Shown one piece after another: positions 26,435 through 34,181 of a DNA stretch of 34,181 nt (positions are counted from its first letter, which is position 1; each line of letters starts with the position of its first letter). Both the position numbers and the translations under genes were made by a program. Source of the DNA: an uncultured bacterium (GTDB lineage: Bacteria; Pseudomonadota; Gammaproteobacteria; Burkholderiales; CAIKXV01); the NCBI GenBank assembly GCA_903873475.1, contig CAIQON010000112.1, forward strand, positions 1 to 34,181. Reading direction: 5' to 3'. A model generated the notes under the pieces. It ran no database searches, was not told where the DNA came from, and saw nothing but the letters and a program-made list of their open reading frames with translations.

Positions 26435-27235
26435 TCAGTGACGCAGCTTGTAGCCGCTCTTGAGCAGTAGCATCGCCCAGCCGTTGACGGCCAGCACGCA
26501 GGCCGCGACGACCGTGAGCGACAGCCATGGCGAAACGTCAGCCGCGCCGAAGAAGCCCCAGCGGAAGCCATCCACCATGTAGAAGACCGGGTTCAGGTGC
26601 GAGGCGGCCTGCCAGAACGGCGGCAGGGTCTGCACCGAATAGAAGACGCCGGCGAGGAAGGTCAGCGGCACCACCACGAAGTGCTGGAACGCCGACAACT
26701 GGTCGACCTTGTCGGAATAGATGCCAGCCACCAGGCCGAGGGCGCCGAGCGATGCCGATCCGAGCACCGCGAAGGCGACGACCGCGAACGGATGGGCGAC
26801 CGGCAGCGGCGCGAACCATGCACCGACCAGCAACACGGCCGCGCCGCACAGGAAGCCGCGCAGCATCGATGCCAGGACGTAGGCGCCGACGATCTCGGCC
26901 GGCGACAGCGGCGGCAGCAGGATGAACACGAGGTTACCGGTCATCTTCGACTGGATCATCGAGGACGATGTGTTGGCAAAGGCGTTCTGCAAGGCGGCCA
27001 TCATCGCCAGGCCGGGCACCAGGAACGAGCTGTAGGCCACGCCCGGGAATACCTCGACATGGTTCGCCAGCACATGGGCGAAGATCATCAGGTAGAGCAC
27101 GGTGGTCACCACCGGGGCGAACACCGTCTGCATGCTCACCTTCCAGAAACGCAGCGTCTCCTTGTAGAGGAGCGTGACGAAGCCGCCACGGACGTCGGTG
27201 GCCGGAAGGGCGGTCGGGAGCAGGTGTTCGGACAA
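26435..27235 (-). CDS. ABC-2 type transporter permease (YadH family)
   Basis: The 266-residue protein has about six membrane helices and the YadH-type sequence: LLYKETLRFWKVSMQTVFAPVVTTVLYLMIF, FPGVAYSSFLVPGLAMMAALQNAFANTSSSMIQSKMTGNLVFILLPPLSPAEI, and LTFLAGVFYSVQTLPPFWQAASHLNPVFYMVDGFRWG. It would pair with the YadG-like ATPase at 28655-29560, whose substrate is unknown. The only upstream start is TTG 27235, with no good ribosome-binding site. Unusually, it is cut off from its ATPase by an MFS gene and a 185-base gap, so it may have its own promoter. Confidence 0.92.
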   Translation of the reverse strand: MSEHLLPTALPATDVRGGFVTLLYKETLRFWKVSMQTVFAPVVTTVLYLMIFAHVLANHVEVFPGVAYSSFLVPGLAMMAALQNAFANTSSSMIQSKMTGNLVFILLPPLSPAEIVGAYVLASMLRGFLCGAAVLLVGAWFAPLPVAHPFAVVAFAVLGSASLGALGLVAGIYSDKVDQLSAFQHFVVVPLTFLAGVFYSVQTLPPFWQAASHLNPVFYMVDGFRWGFFGAADVSPWLSLTVVAACVLAVNGWAMLLLKSGYKLRH

Positions 27236-27420
27236 GGAGGCAGCCGCCAGCAGTGTGGGCAGCGTCGGCAGACGCCGCGGATTCGCCGCCGGTGGCCCGG
27301 CGCTGATCGACCGCGGATTTTACACCCCCTGCCAGCCCGCCGGCCTCGGCAAACGTTTCGCGCGGGCGTTTTTCCCGCCGCCGCTGCGCCGCGTCGGTGT
27401 TCGGAGGCGCTCAGGCAACG
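27236..27420. promoter_or_regulatory. 185-base gap upstream of the permease-murA-his run, weak -10 only
   Basis: On the minus strand a TAAAAT (27322-27317) with TG directly before it is the best -10-like element; no -35 box lies at the right spacing. It would serve the permease, murA and the his genes now that an MFS gene separates them from the mla/ATPase segment. The small plus-strand ORF 27174-27488 crossing it shows no family. Confidence 0.25.
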
Positions 27421-28644
27421 TCAGGCAGCCTCCCGGCGCCGTATCGCCAGCAGCGCAAGGACCGCTGCCGCCATCAGGCCTGCCGTGATCGCGACCGCAG
27501 CCCCGCCCAGCGCATCCACCGCGATTCCGAAGGCGAAGGGGGCGATCGCCTGCGCGATGCGCGCGATCCCTCCGATACGGCCGAGCAGCGCGCCGTATCC
27601 GTCCGGGCCGAACAGCCACAGCGGCAGCGTGCCACGGGCGATCGTCACCAGGCCGTTGGTGGCCCCGTGCAACATCGCGAACAGCACGGCGGCAGGCGCG
27701 CCGAAGACCAGCAGCGCCAGTGCGCCGACCGGGTGCATCGCCAGCGCGACCCGCGCACTGACCAGAGGCGTGACCCGGCGTGCCAGGGCGAACTCCACGA
27801 TCCGCGCCAGCACCTGCGCCGGACCGATCAGCATCCCGGCGAAGATCGCTGCAGCCGGGGTCGATCCCATCGCTTCGAGCAGCCGGATCATCTGGGTTGC
27901 CATGGCACCGGCGACGAACGCCGACGCGGCGAACACGAACCCCAGCAGCAGCATGGTCACGCGACGCTGTCGCGCCGCCGGGCCGGCGGCGGCCACGCTG
28001 TCATCCCGGGACGGCCCGTCCGTACCGGACGCCGTACCGTTGGCGTCTTTGCCGGCGGGCACGGCGGGCGCCGCCGACGGGCCGGGCAGCAGCCAGCGAT
28101 TGGCGGGCAGGCAGGCGCACAGGTGCATCAGCGCCCAGAAGACGCAGGCCGCGCGCCAGCCGTGGCCTGACTCGATGAGTGCGGTAATCGGCCAGCCCAC
28201 GGTGCTGGCAAAGCCGGCGATCAGCGTGATGCCCGTGATCGCCTGGCGCGAACGCTCGCGGTAGATGCCCACCAGCGTCGCGAACGCAGCATCGTAGAGG
28301 CCGGCCGCGATGCCGATGCCGATCACCAGCCATGCGGCGAACAGGCCGGCTGCGCCCTGCGCACCGGACAGCGCCAGCAGCCCGGCCGCGAGGATGATGT
28401 TGGAAGCACACAGGACGTCGCGCCCGCCACGCCGATCGATGATCCGGCCGGCGATCGGCCCCAGCACGCCGGACACCAGCAGTGCGAGCGAGAACGCCCC
28501 GAACACCACGCCCGGCGAGACGGCGAGGTCGCGCGCGATCGGGTCTGCCAGCACGGCCGGCAGATAGTAGCTGGACGCCCACGCGATGGTCTGGGTCGTC
28601 CCCAGGGTCGCGACCACAGAGCGGGCCGGGGCGACCGCACTCAT
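27421..28644 (-). CDS. MFS transporter
   Basis: The 407-residue protein has about 12 hydrophobic segments in two halves joined by a hydrophilic loop (about residues 195-230, rich in Asp/Ser/Gly). It has the MFS loop 2-3 motif variant GRIIDRRGGRDVL after helix 2, and a GLYDAAFATLVGIYRERSRQAITGITLIAGFAST region in helices 4-5. The substrate is not predictable. ATG 28644 is 10 bases after the stop of the ABC ATPase gene, so it is read as part of the mla-ATPase transcript. It sits between two genes that are normally adjacent, so it was probably inserted. Confidence 0.85.
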   Translation of the reverse strand: MSAVAPARSVVATLGTTQTIAWASSYYLPAVLADPIARDLAVSPGVVFGAFSLALLVSGVLGPIAGRIIDRRGGRDVLCASNIILAAGLLALSGAQGAAGLFAAWLVIGIGIAAGLYDAAFATLVGIYRERSRQAITGITLIAGFASTVGWPITALIESGHGWRAACVFWALMHLCACLPANRWLLPGPSAAPAVPAGKDANGTASGTDGPSRDDSVAAAGPAARQRRVTMLLLGFVFAASAFVAGAMATQMIRLLEAMGSTPAAAIFAGMLIGPAQVLARIVEFALARRVTPLVSARVALAMHPVGALALLVFGAPAAVLFAMLHGATNGLVTIARGTLPLWLFGPDGYGALLGRIGGIARIAQAIAPFAFGIAVDALGGAAVAITAGLMAAAVLALLAIRRREAA

Positions 28645-28654
28645 CGGCAGGTGT

Positions 28655-29560
28655 TCAGGACCGGGTCATGACCTGCAGGAATACATCCTGCAGGTCGGGC
28701 TGGACCACGTCGAGTTCGAGCACCGATTCGCCAGACTGGCGCACCTCGGCAAGGATCCGCTCCAGTTCGGCATAGTCGCCGAGGGGGATCGTCAGCGCAT
28801 CGCCGTCGCGCACCGGTTGCCGCGCGGCCAGCGCCGCCGGCACGGTGCTGCCGGACAGCCGCAACCGGACGGTCTTCTGCGCATTGCGGGCGACCCGCAG
28901 CAGGTTCGCCGTGGTGTCCAGGGCGACGACACGGCCCTGCTTCAGCATGGCGATCCGGTTGCAAAGGGCCTCGGCCTCTTCCAGATAATGAGTGGTGAGC
29001 ACGATGGTATGCCCCGCGCGGTTCAGGCGTCCGATGAACGCCCACAGCCCCTGGCGCAGCGCGACGTCGACGCCCGCGGTCGGCTCGTCGAGCACCACCA
29101 CCGGGGGCTTGTGCACCAGTGCCTGCGCGACCAGCACGCGTCGCTTCATGCCGCCCGACAGCGCGCGCATGTTCGTATCGGCCTTGCCGGTGAGGTCGAG
29201 ACTGTCGAGCAGTTCGTCGATCCAGTCGTCGTTCCGGCGCAGTCCGAAATACCCGGACTGGATGCGCAGGGTCTCGCGCACCGTGAAGAACGGGTCGAAG
29301 ACCAGTTCCTGGGGCACCACCCCGAGATGGCGGCGTGCCGCACGGTAATCGTCGACCACGTCGTGGCCCATCACCGACGCCCGTCCGCTGCTGGCCCGGG
29401 CCAGGCCCGCCAGCACGCTGATCAACGTGGTCTTGCCGGCGCCGTTCGGTCCGAGCAGGCCGAAGAACTCGCCCGGCTCGACCCGCAGGTCTACGCCATC
29501 GAGCGCCTGCAGCGAACCGTAGCGCTTGGACAATCCTTCGATGGAGAGGGCCGCTGTCAC
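28655..29560 (-). CDS. ABC transporter ATP-binding protein (YadG family)
   Basis: The 301-residue ATPase has the Walker A motif GPNGAGKTT (about residue 39), Q-loop GVVPQELVFDPFF, signature LSGGMKRR, Walker B VVVLDEPTAG and switch LTTHYLEEAEALC. The C-terminal about 80 residues form an extra domain common in ABC-2 exporter ATPases. It starts with GTG (29560), 36 bases after mlaB. Its likely membrane partner is the YadH-like permease (26435-27235), from which it is separated by the MFS gene. YadGH-type exporters are widespread but have no settled substrate. Confidence 0.93.
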   Translation of the reverse strand: MTAALSIEGLSKRYGSLQALDGVDLRVEPGEFFGLLGPNGAGKTTLISVLAGLARASSGRASVMGHDVVDDYRAARRHLGVVPQELVFDPFFTVRETLRIQSGYFGLRRNDDWIDELLDSLDLTGKADTNMRALSGGMKRRVLVAQALVHKPPVVVLDEPTAGVDVALRQGLWAFIGRLNRAGHTIVLTTHYLEEAEALCNRIAMLKQGRVVALDTTANLLRVARNAQKTVRLRLSGSTVPAALAARQPVRDGDALTIPLGDYAELERILAEVRQSGESVLELDVVQPDLQDVFLQVMTRS

Positions 29561-29596
29561 CGGGGACCCGTCGCGGCAGCGACGGTCAGGCCGGCC

Positions 29597-29914
29597 TCAA
29601 TCATTCGCAGGCGCCGTCAACAAGGCATCGACGCCGTACAGGGTGGCCAGCGTGACCAGCTTATGCGGCAGGTTCGAGTAACGGATGCCGGGTCCGCCCG
29701 CAGCCGACCGGCGCTGCCACTCGAAGAAGACCCCGATCGCCGCGGAATCGAAGTCGGTGAGGCCGGCGAGGTCGACCTCGACCGTCGCGTTGCCTGCGGT
29801 GGCCAGCAGCGCCGAGCCGGACGCGAGCACCGCAGGCGCCGACTCGATGGTGATCGCACCGTCGACCCGGAAGCGGCCGCTGCCGTCGGCGCGCAGGACC
29901 TCGGCGCCGTTCAC
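29597..29914 (-). CDS. mlaB: MlaB-like STAS-domain protein
   Basis: The 105-residue protein is a single STAS domain: FRVDGAITIESAPAVLA, VEVDLAGLTDFDSAAIGVFFEW (with DSA at the position of the conserved Ser/Thr, about residue 58), then HKLVTLATLYGVDALL. MlaB binds and stabilises the ATPase MlaF in the lipid transporter. The GTG start overlaps the mlaC stop as GTGA, which indicates coupled translation in the mla operon. Confidence 0.88.
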   Translation of the reverse strand: MNGAEVLRADGSGRFRVDGAITIESAPAVLASGSALLATAGNATVEVDLAGLTDFDSAAIGVFFEWQRRSAAGGPGIRYSNLPHKLVTLATLYGVDALLTAPAND

Positions 29915-30579
29915 TTCCTCGCGACCTCGGTGGACGCGCTGCGATTGCGCTCGACCATCGACCTGACCAGCCCGTCCACGCCGGACTTGCGGATCTCGGC
30001 GTCGAAGCTCGAGCGGAAGTTCACCACGAGGCTCACGCCGCCGATGGTCACGTCATAGACTTTCCAGCCCTGCGGCGTGCGTTCCATGTCGTAGTCGATC
30101 GGGATCGCCTGCGCACCCGGCTGGTTCACGACCGTCTTCACCTGCACATCGGTCGAACCGGCCGGGATCTTCAGCGGCCGGACGTCGATCACCTGGTTGC
30201 GGTACTCCTTCAGCGCCACCGCGTAGGTGCGCAGCAGCAGCGCGCGGAACTGGCGCACCAGCTCTTCCTGCTGGGACGGATTGGCCTGCTTCCAGTTCGC
30301 CCCCATCGCGAGCCGGGTCATGCGCACGAAGTCGAAATGGGGCGACGCATGCGTCTCGGCCACTTCGAGGATGCGCTTGATGTCGCCGGCCTGGATGGCC
30401 TTGTCGCTCTTGACGATCTCGATGATCCTGTCGACCGTCATCCTGACCAGTTGATCGGGCCCGACATCCTGGGCGCGTACGGCCGAGGCCGTCAGCATGA
30501 GGCAGAGCAGCGCCGCGGCCGGAGCAAACGCGCGAAGGAAAAACGGGGCATGGCGGGACAGGCTCATGAATTCGCTCAT
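29911..30579 (-). CDS. mlaC: MlaC periplasmic phospholipid-binding protein
   Basis: The protein (222 residues from ATG 30579; ATG 30567 or TTG 30582 are alternatives) has a Sec signal peptide ending in AVRAQ. It shows the MlaC pattern HFDFVRMTRLAMGANWKQANPSQQEELVRQFRALLLRTYAVALKEY, VDVRPLK-like VIDVRPLKIPAG, and GWKVYDVTIGGVSLVVNFRSSFDAEI. MlaC carries phospholipids between the outer-membrane MlaA complex and inner-membrane MlaFEDB. The 158-base gap before it (30580-30739) is where relatives often have mlaA; no coding remnant of it is seen. Confidence 0.95.
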   Translation of the reverse strand: MSEFMSLSRHAPFFLRAFAPAAALLCLMLTASAVRAQDVGPDQLVRMTVDRIIEIVKSDKAIQAGDIKRILEVAETHASPHFDFVRMTRLAMGANWKQANPSQQEELVRQFRALLLRTYAVALKEYRNQVIDVRPLKIPAGSTDVQVKTVVNQPGAQAIPIDYDMERTPQGWKVYDVTIGGVSLVVNFRSSFDAEIRKSGVDGLVRSMVERNRSASTEVARK

Positions 30580-30739
30580 CAATGATTGGATGAAGGGACA
30601 GGACAGGTATCAGGCGGCGCGCTGTCGCCGCGACAGTGGAGCGCACGCGCCGCAGCCATCGCAGGCAGGCTTCGGCGGGACGTTCATGCCGCGCCGGGCG
30701 GAGCCGCCCCCGGGGGCCGATGGCAGGCCCGCAAACGTC

Positions 30740-31213
30740 TCACTTGGAAGCCGGCTCGCCTGCACGGCTGGTCAGGAATTGCCCGATCAGGTCTTCGAGC
30801 ACCACGGCCTTCTGCGTCTTCGAGATCCGGTCTCCGTTGGCGAGCACCTTCTCGTCGCCGCCCGGAGCCAGGCCGATATACTGCTCGCCCAGCAGGCCGG
30901 ACGTGTAGATGCTGGCGAAAGTGTCTTTCGGAAACCTGTCGAACCGTTTCTCGATGCTGAGGGTGACCACCGCGTTGAACGTCTCGGGGTCGTAGTCGAT
31001 CGTCGCCACCCGGCCGACCACGACGCCGGCACTGCGCACCGGCGCCTTCGGCTTCAGGCCGCCGATGTTCTCGAAGCTGGCCATCAGCGTATAGGTCGGG
31101 CCGGCGCGCAGCAGGTCGCCGGCATTGCCCACCTTGAGCGCGAGGATCAGCAGCGCCACCATGCCGCCGACGACGAAGAGGCCGACCCAGACGTCGAGCG
31201 AAGAACGTTCCAT
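30740..31213 (-). CDS. mlaD: MlaD MCE-domain protein
   Basis: The 157-residue protein has one N-terminal membrane helix (LDVWVGLFVVGGMVALLILAL) and one MCE domain: YTLMASFENIGGLKPKAPVRSAGVVVGRVATIDYD, SLGL-like SGLLGEQYIGLAPGGDE and the C-terminal helix VLEDLIGQFLTS. MlaD hexamers form the periplasmic ring of the MlaFEDB complex and pass lipid to or from MlaC. ATG overlaps the mlaE stop by one base (TGATG). Confidence 0.96.
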   Translation of the reverse strand: MERSSLDVWVGLFVVGGMVALLILALKVGNAGDLLRAGPTYTLMASFENIGGLKPKAPVRSAGVVVGRVATIDYDPETFNAVVTLSIEKRFDRFPKDTFASIYTSGLLGEQYIGLAPGGDEKVLANGDRISKTQKAVVLEDLIGQFLTSRAGEPASK

Positions 31214-32007
31214 CAGAGCCCCCGGAACATGAGCGAAGTAAGGATGTAATCGAGAAACAGGATGGTCAGGGCCGACGTCACCACGGTGCGGGTCGTGGCG
31301 CCGGACACTCCCTCGGCAGTGGGCGGCGCATCATACCCTTCGAACACCGCAATCCACGAGATCGCGAAGCCGAAAGCCAGGCTTTTCAGCAGGCCGTTGA
31401 CGATGTCCTCGCGAAAGTCGACCGAGTTCTGCATCTGCGACCAGAACGAGCCTTCGTCGACGCCCAGCAGCACGACGCCGACCAGGTAGCCGCCATAGAT
31501 GCCCATTGCGGTGAACATCGCGGTGAGCAGCGGCGTCGAGATCACGCCCGCCCAGAAGCGCGGCGCGACGACCCGGGCGATCGGATCGACCGCCATCATC
31601 TCCATCGCGCGCAGCTGTTCGGTCGCCTTCATCAGGCCGATCTCGGCCGTGACCGCAGACCCGGCGCGGCTCGCGAACAGCAGTGCGGTGATCACCGGGC
31701 CCAGTTCGCGCAGCAGCGACAGCGCGACCAGCACGCCGAGCGCCGATTCGGAGCCGTACGTCCGCAGCGTCTGGTAGCCCTGCAGGCCGAGCACCATCCC
31801 GACGAACAGGCCGGACACCAGGATGATCACCAGAGACAGCACGCCGGAGAAATAGACCTCGCGCACGACCAGCCGAGGCCGGCGCAGGCAGACGCCGGAA
31901 TTGCGCAGCGTCAGGCCGAGGAAGCGCGCCGCGAAGCCCAGCCGCAGGAAGGTGTCGATCGCCCGGCGACCGATGCCACCGACGGTGAGCCAGCCCTTAT
32001 CGATCAC
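31213..32007 (-). CDS. mlaE: MlaE inner-membrane permease
   Basis: I chose GTG 32007 ([11 protein letters not shown]), giving 264 residues, the usual family length. The longer track ORF from 32082 adds a Pro/Thr-rich stretch inside mlaF coding sequence. Family marks: [77 protein letters not shown] and [14 protein letters not shown]. About five to six membrane segments are seen. It is the permease of the phospholipid transporter. The start overlaps mlaF by 11 bases. Confidence 0.95.
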   Translation of the reverse strand: MIDKGWLTVGGIGRRAIDTFLRLGFAARFLGLTLRNSGVCLRRPRLVVREVYFSGVLSLVIILVSGLFVGMVLGLQGYQTLRTYGSESALGVLVALSLLRELGPVITALLFASRAGSAVTAEIGLMKATEQLRAMEMMAVDPIARVVAPRFWAGVISTPLLTAMFTAMGIYGGYLVGVVLLGVDEGSFWSQMQNSVDFREDIVNGLLKSLAFGFAISWIAVFEGYDAPPTAEGVSGATTRTVVTSALTILFLDYILTSLMFRGL

Positions 32008-32809
32008 GTGTACCGAGCCTGAGTTCGGTGCGGTAGTCGGCACCCGGGTAATGGAAGGGCACGGCGCCGTCGATCTCGCCACGGAAGAACTGCCGTGCGT
32101 AAGGCTTCTCCGAAGCCAGCATCTCGGCCGGCGTGCCGTGCGCGACGATCTGTCCTTCGGCCATCAGGTAGCAGTAGTCGAGGATCTTCATCGATTCGCG
32201 CACGTCGTGCGTGACCACGATCGAGGTCGCGCCCAGCGCATTGTTCAGCGTGCGGATCAGGTTGCTGATCACCGACAGCGAGATCGGGTCGAGGCCGGTG
32301 AACGGTTCGTCGTACATGATCAGCTCAGGGTCGAGCGCGACCGCGCGCGCCAGTGCAACCCGGCGTGCCATGCCACCGGACAGTTCGGCCGGCATCAGCT
32401 TCGCGGCGCCGCGCAGGCCGACTGCATGCAGCTTCATGAGGACGAGGTCGCGCACGATCGGCTCGGGCAGCGCGGTGCGCTCGCGCATCGGGAACGCCAC
32501 GTTGTCGAATACGGACAGGTCGGTGAAGAGCGCACCGAACTGGAACAGCATGCCCATCTTCCGGCGCAGGCGGTAGAGCCCGTCGCGGTCGAGCGCACCC
32601 ACCGAGTCGCCATCGACGACCACGGAGCCCCCGGACGGGCGCAGTGCACCACCGATCAGGCGCAGCAGCGTGGTCTTGCCACAGCCGCTGCCGCCCATGA
32701 TGGACACCACCTGGCCTCGCGGCACTCGAAGGTCGAGCCCCTTCAATATGGTTCGGCGACCGTAGCCGAACTGCAGGCCGGAGATTTCTACGAAGTTGTC
32801 CGAAGACAC
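31997..32809 (-). CDS. mlaF: MlaF ABC ATPase of the phospholipid transporter
   Basis: The 270-residue ATPase has Walker [11 protein letters not shown]-loop [22 protein letters not shown], signature ELSGGMARR, Walker [16 protein letters not shown] and switch VVTHDVRES. The FQ-x-GALF-x-x-x-x-V-F-DNVA stretch and HGTPAEML are characteristic of MlaF. The start is GTG 32809. It is the first gene of the mla run and, with MlaE, MlaD, MlaB and MlaC, maintains outer-membrane lipid asymmetry. Confidence 0.96.
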   Translation of the reverse strand: MSSDNFVEISGLQFGYGRRTILKGLDLRVPRGQVVSIMGGSGCGKTTLLRLIGGALRPSGGSVVVDGDSVGALDRDGLYRLRRKMGMLFQFGALFTDLSVFDNVAFPMRERTALPEPIVRDLVLMKLHAVGLRGAAKLMPAELSGGMARRVALARAVALDPELIMYDEPFTGLDPISLSVISNLIRTLNNALGATSIVVTHDVRESMKILDYCYLMAEGQIVAHGTPAEMLASEKPYARQFFRGEIDGAVPFHYPGADYRTELRLGTRDR

Positions 32810-32887
32810 GCGCGGGCCGTAAGTGTAAAAGGGCTATTCTATCCTCTCGCACCTTACCGGTGAGTTACTGGTTCGACAACACTCGGG
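32810..32887. promoter_or_regulatory. Divergent intergenic region between mlaF and the plus-strand ABC gene
   Basis: These 78 bases must start both transcripts. On the minus strand a TAGAAT (in GGATAGAATAG) is a fair -10 for mlaF, without a good -35 at 17 bases. On the plus strand no clear box pair is seen. There is no long inverted repeat. Confidence 0.35.
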
Positions 32888-33616
32888 ATGCATCCAGCGG
32901 CGGTCGAGTTTTCCGGCGTGAACCGGCAGTTCGGCAGCAGGCGGGCCGCGGCCGATGTGTCGTTCGCCGTGGGCGCCGGCGAGAGCGTCGCGCTGGTCGG
33001 CGTGAACGGGGCCGGCAAGACGACGCTGCTGCGCTGCATGCTCGACTACTGCCGCGCCGACAGCGGCACGATCCGCGTCTTCGGGGTGCCAAGCACCCGT
33101 GCCGAGGCGCGCAGCCGGCTCGCCTGGCTGCCGGAGCGGTTCTCGCCGCCGTATTACCTCACCGGGCGCGATTATCTGCACTACCACGCATCCCTAAGGG
33201 GTGCGGCGCACGATGAGGAGGCCGCGCTCGAGCGATTGCGCGACCTCGACTTCGATCCCGAGGCGCTCGAGCGCCCGGCACGCACCTTCAGCAAGGGCAT
33301 GCTGCAGAAGCTCGGGCTGGCGGCCTGCCTCCTCGCGCGCCGTCCGCTGACGGTCCTCGACGAACCGATGAGCGGTCTGGACCCTCTGGCGCGGTCGAGG
33401 GTCCGCTCGACCCTCGGGCGACTGAGGGCCGACGGCGGCGCGCTGCTGTTCAGTTCGCATGCCCTGGAAGACGTCGCGGCGCTGTGCGACCGGCTGGTGG
33501 TGATCCACGGCGGGCGGGTCGCATTCGCCGGCACGCCAGCCCAACTGTGCGCGCGCTCCGGGACAACCGTCCTCGAACAGGCGTTTCTGCAGTGCATCGG
33601 CGCCAGCGCCGCATGA
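32888..33616 (+). CDS. ABC transporter ATP-binding protein (exporter type, no permease beside it)
   Basis: The 242-residue ATPase has Walker A GVNGAGKTT (about residue 37), WLPERFSPPYYLTGRDYL in the Q-loop region, a divergent signature FSKGMLQKLGLA, Walker B LTVLDEPMSGLD and switch SSHALEDVAAL. The FSKGM-type signature and WLPE-x-F-x-P motif occur in ABC-2 ATPases such as those in export and NosF-like systems. Normally a permease follows, but the next gene is a response regulator 15 bases downstream. The function and substrate are unknown. ATG 32888 was chosen because the fold starts directly after it. Confidence 0.88.
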   Translation: MHPAAVEFSGVNRQFGSRRAAADVSFAVGAGESVALVGVNGAGKTTLLRCMLDYCRADSGTIRVFGVPSTRAEARSRLAWLPERFSPPYYLTGRDYLHYHASLRGAAHDEEAALERLRDLDFDPEALERPARTFSKGMLQKLGLAACLLARRPLTVLDEPMSGLDPLARSRVRSTLGRLRADGGALLFSSHALEDVAALCDRLVVIHGGRVAFAGTPAQLCARSGTTVLEQAFLQCIGASAA

Positions 33617-33631
33617 GACGATAGGGGCGCG

Positions 33632-34181
33632 ATGAGACCGCCCCCCCAGAAACCGCCAGCCACCTCGAGCCAAAAGCCCGACCTGCTGATCGTCGACGAC
33701 GACCCGCTGATCACCGACACGCTCGACTATTCCCTGGCCAGCGACTATGAAGTGCTGGTTGCCGCTTCGCGCCCGCAGGTGCACGCCCTGCTGCGCCAGA
33801 TCGAGCGCATGCCCGGCCTGGCACTGGTCGATCTCGGCCTGCCGCCAACGCCGCACCGGCCCGACGAAGGCTTCCGGCTGATCACCGAACTGCTGGCGGC
33901 GTCGCCATCGATGAAGATCGTCGTGCTGTCGGGCCAGAACGACGAGGCCAACGCACGCCGTGCACGGGCGATCGGCGCGATGGAGTTCGTACCCAAGCCC
34001 TGCCCGCCCGACCGCCTGCGCGCCCTGCTCGCGGAACTGAGGCGGGTGGCGGCCCCGGAAGCCGCCGGCGAATCAGACCGCTCGATCGTCGGTTCCAGCC
34101 CGGCGATCGAGCGCCTTCGGCAGCAGATCGTCCAGTATGCAGCCGCTCCGTTCCCGGTGCTGATCGAGGGCGAGTCCGGCA
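33632..34181 (+). CDS. Sigma-54-dependent response regulator (partial, cut by window end)
   Basis: This frame is open to the right edge (183 codons) and is absent from the ORF track. Residues about 18-140 form a receiver domain: LLIVDDDPLITDTL (acidic pocket), LALVDLGLPP (phospho-acceptor Asp about residue 68), IVVLSGQND and FVPKPC (conserved Lys). Then SIVGSSPAIERLRQQI and FPVLIEGESG begin an NtrC-type AAA+ sigma-54 activation domain, cut within Walker A. The LGLPP-x-P-x(4)-EG stretch resembles the receiver of PrsR-type regulators of exosortase/PEP-CTERM loci. It lies 15 bases after the ABC ATPase stop, so the two probably share a transcript. No partner kinase is visible. Confidence 0.85.
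   Translation, partial: MRPPPQKPPATSSQKPDLLIVDDDPLITDTLDYSLASDYEVLVAASRPQVHALLRQIERMPGLALVDLGLPPTPHRPDEGFRLITELLAASPSMKIVVLSGQNDEANARRARAIGAMEFVPKPCPPDRLRALLAELRRVAAPEAAGESDRSIVGSSPAIERLRQQIVQYAAAPFPVLIEGESG

Overview
The window is GC-rich DNA, and almost every gene has the G/C-ending codons that go with that. Gene content and order point to a betaproteobacterium, most likely Burkholderiales. The evidence is a long chromosomal neighbourhood (mla lipid transport, ABC-2 transporter, murA, his operon, tatABC, HtrA/Nif3, petABC, sspAB) and two Bug-type (TctC) binding proteins, a family greatly expanded in Burkholderiales. This is inference from gene families; no 16S rRNA gene is present.

Layout, left to right. 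At 1-5263 all genes are on the minus strand: a cut-off exported protein, a membrane-anchored alpha/beta hydrolase, a glycine-zipper lipoprotein, a family-3 solute-binding protein and an AsmA-family protein. At about 5400-7732 lies a tRNA-Thr(UGU) gene with its own promoter and terminator. Below its 3' end sit a truncated P4-type integrase, a Bug binding protein and a second, imperfect copy of the tRNA 3' end. I read this as a decayed integrative element. At 7817-11659 are sspB, sspA and petC-petB-petA (cytochrome bc1). A Nif3-like gene (minus) and an HtrA/DegS-type protease (plus) are then divergent around 12.6 kb. At 13.9-16.2 kb an M20 peptidase-like gene and another Bug gene interrupt the neighbourhood.

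From 16.5 to 32.8 kb everything runs on the minus strand. In transcription order it is mlaF-mlaE-mlaD-mlaC-mlaB, an ABC ATPase, an inserted MFS transporter, the ABC-2 permease, murA, hisG-D-C-B-H-A-F-I-E, then tatA-B-C. Many junctions overlap by a few bases, as in a translationally coupled operon. At the right edge a plus-strand ABC ATPase is followed by the start of a sigma-54-type response regulator, which is cut by the window end.

Functional links: the mla genes, AsmA, the lipoprotein and murA all serve the cell envelope. The his genes here cover the pathway apart from histidinol-phosphate phosphatase, and the short HisG would also need HisZ, which is not in the window. TatABC exports folded proteins and would be needed for the Rieske protein PetA, which carries a twin-arginine signal. 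SspA and SspB are paired stress/proteolysis factors.

The most notable points are: (i) hisI has no usable in-frame start, because its well-placed ATG is one base out of frame at a GGGG run; (ii) the tRNA-Thr island remnant with duplicated att-like ends; (iii) an M20 protein that appears to lack conserved metal/catalytic residues; (iv) an MFS gene splitting the two halves of an ABC exporter; and (v) mlaA, bolA and a HIT gene missing from where related genomes often have them. I did not find a convincing wholly new multi-gene system.
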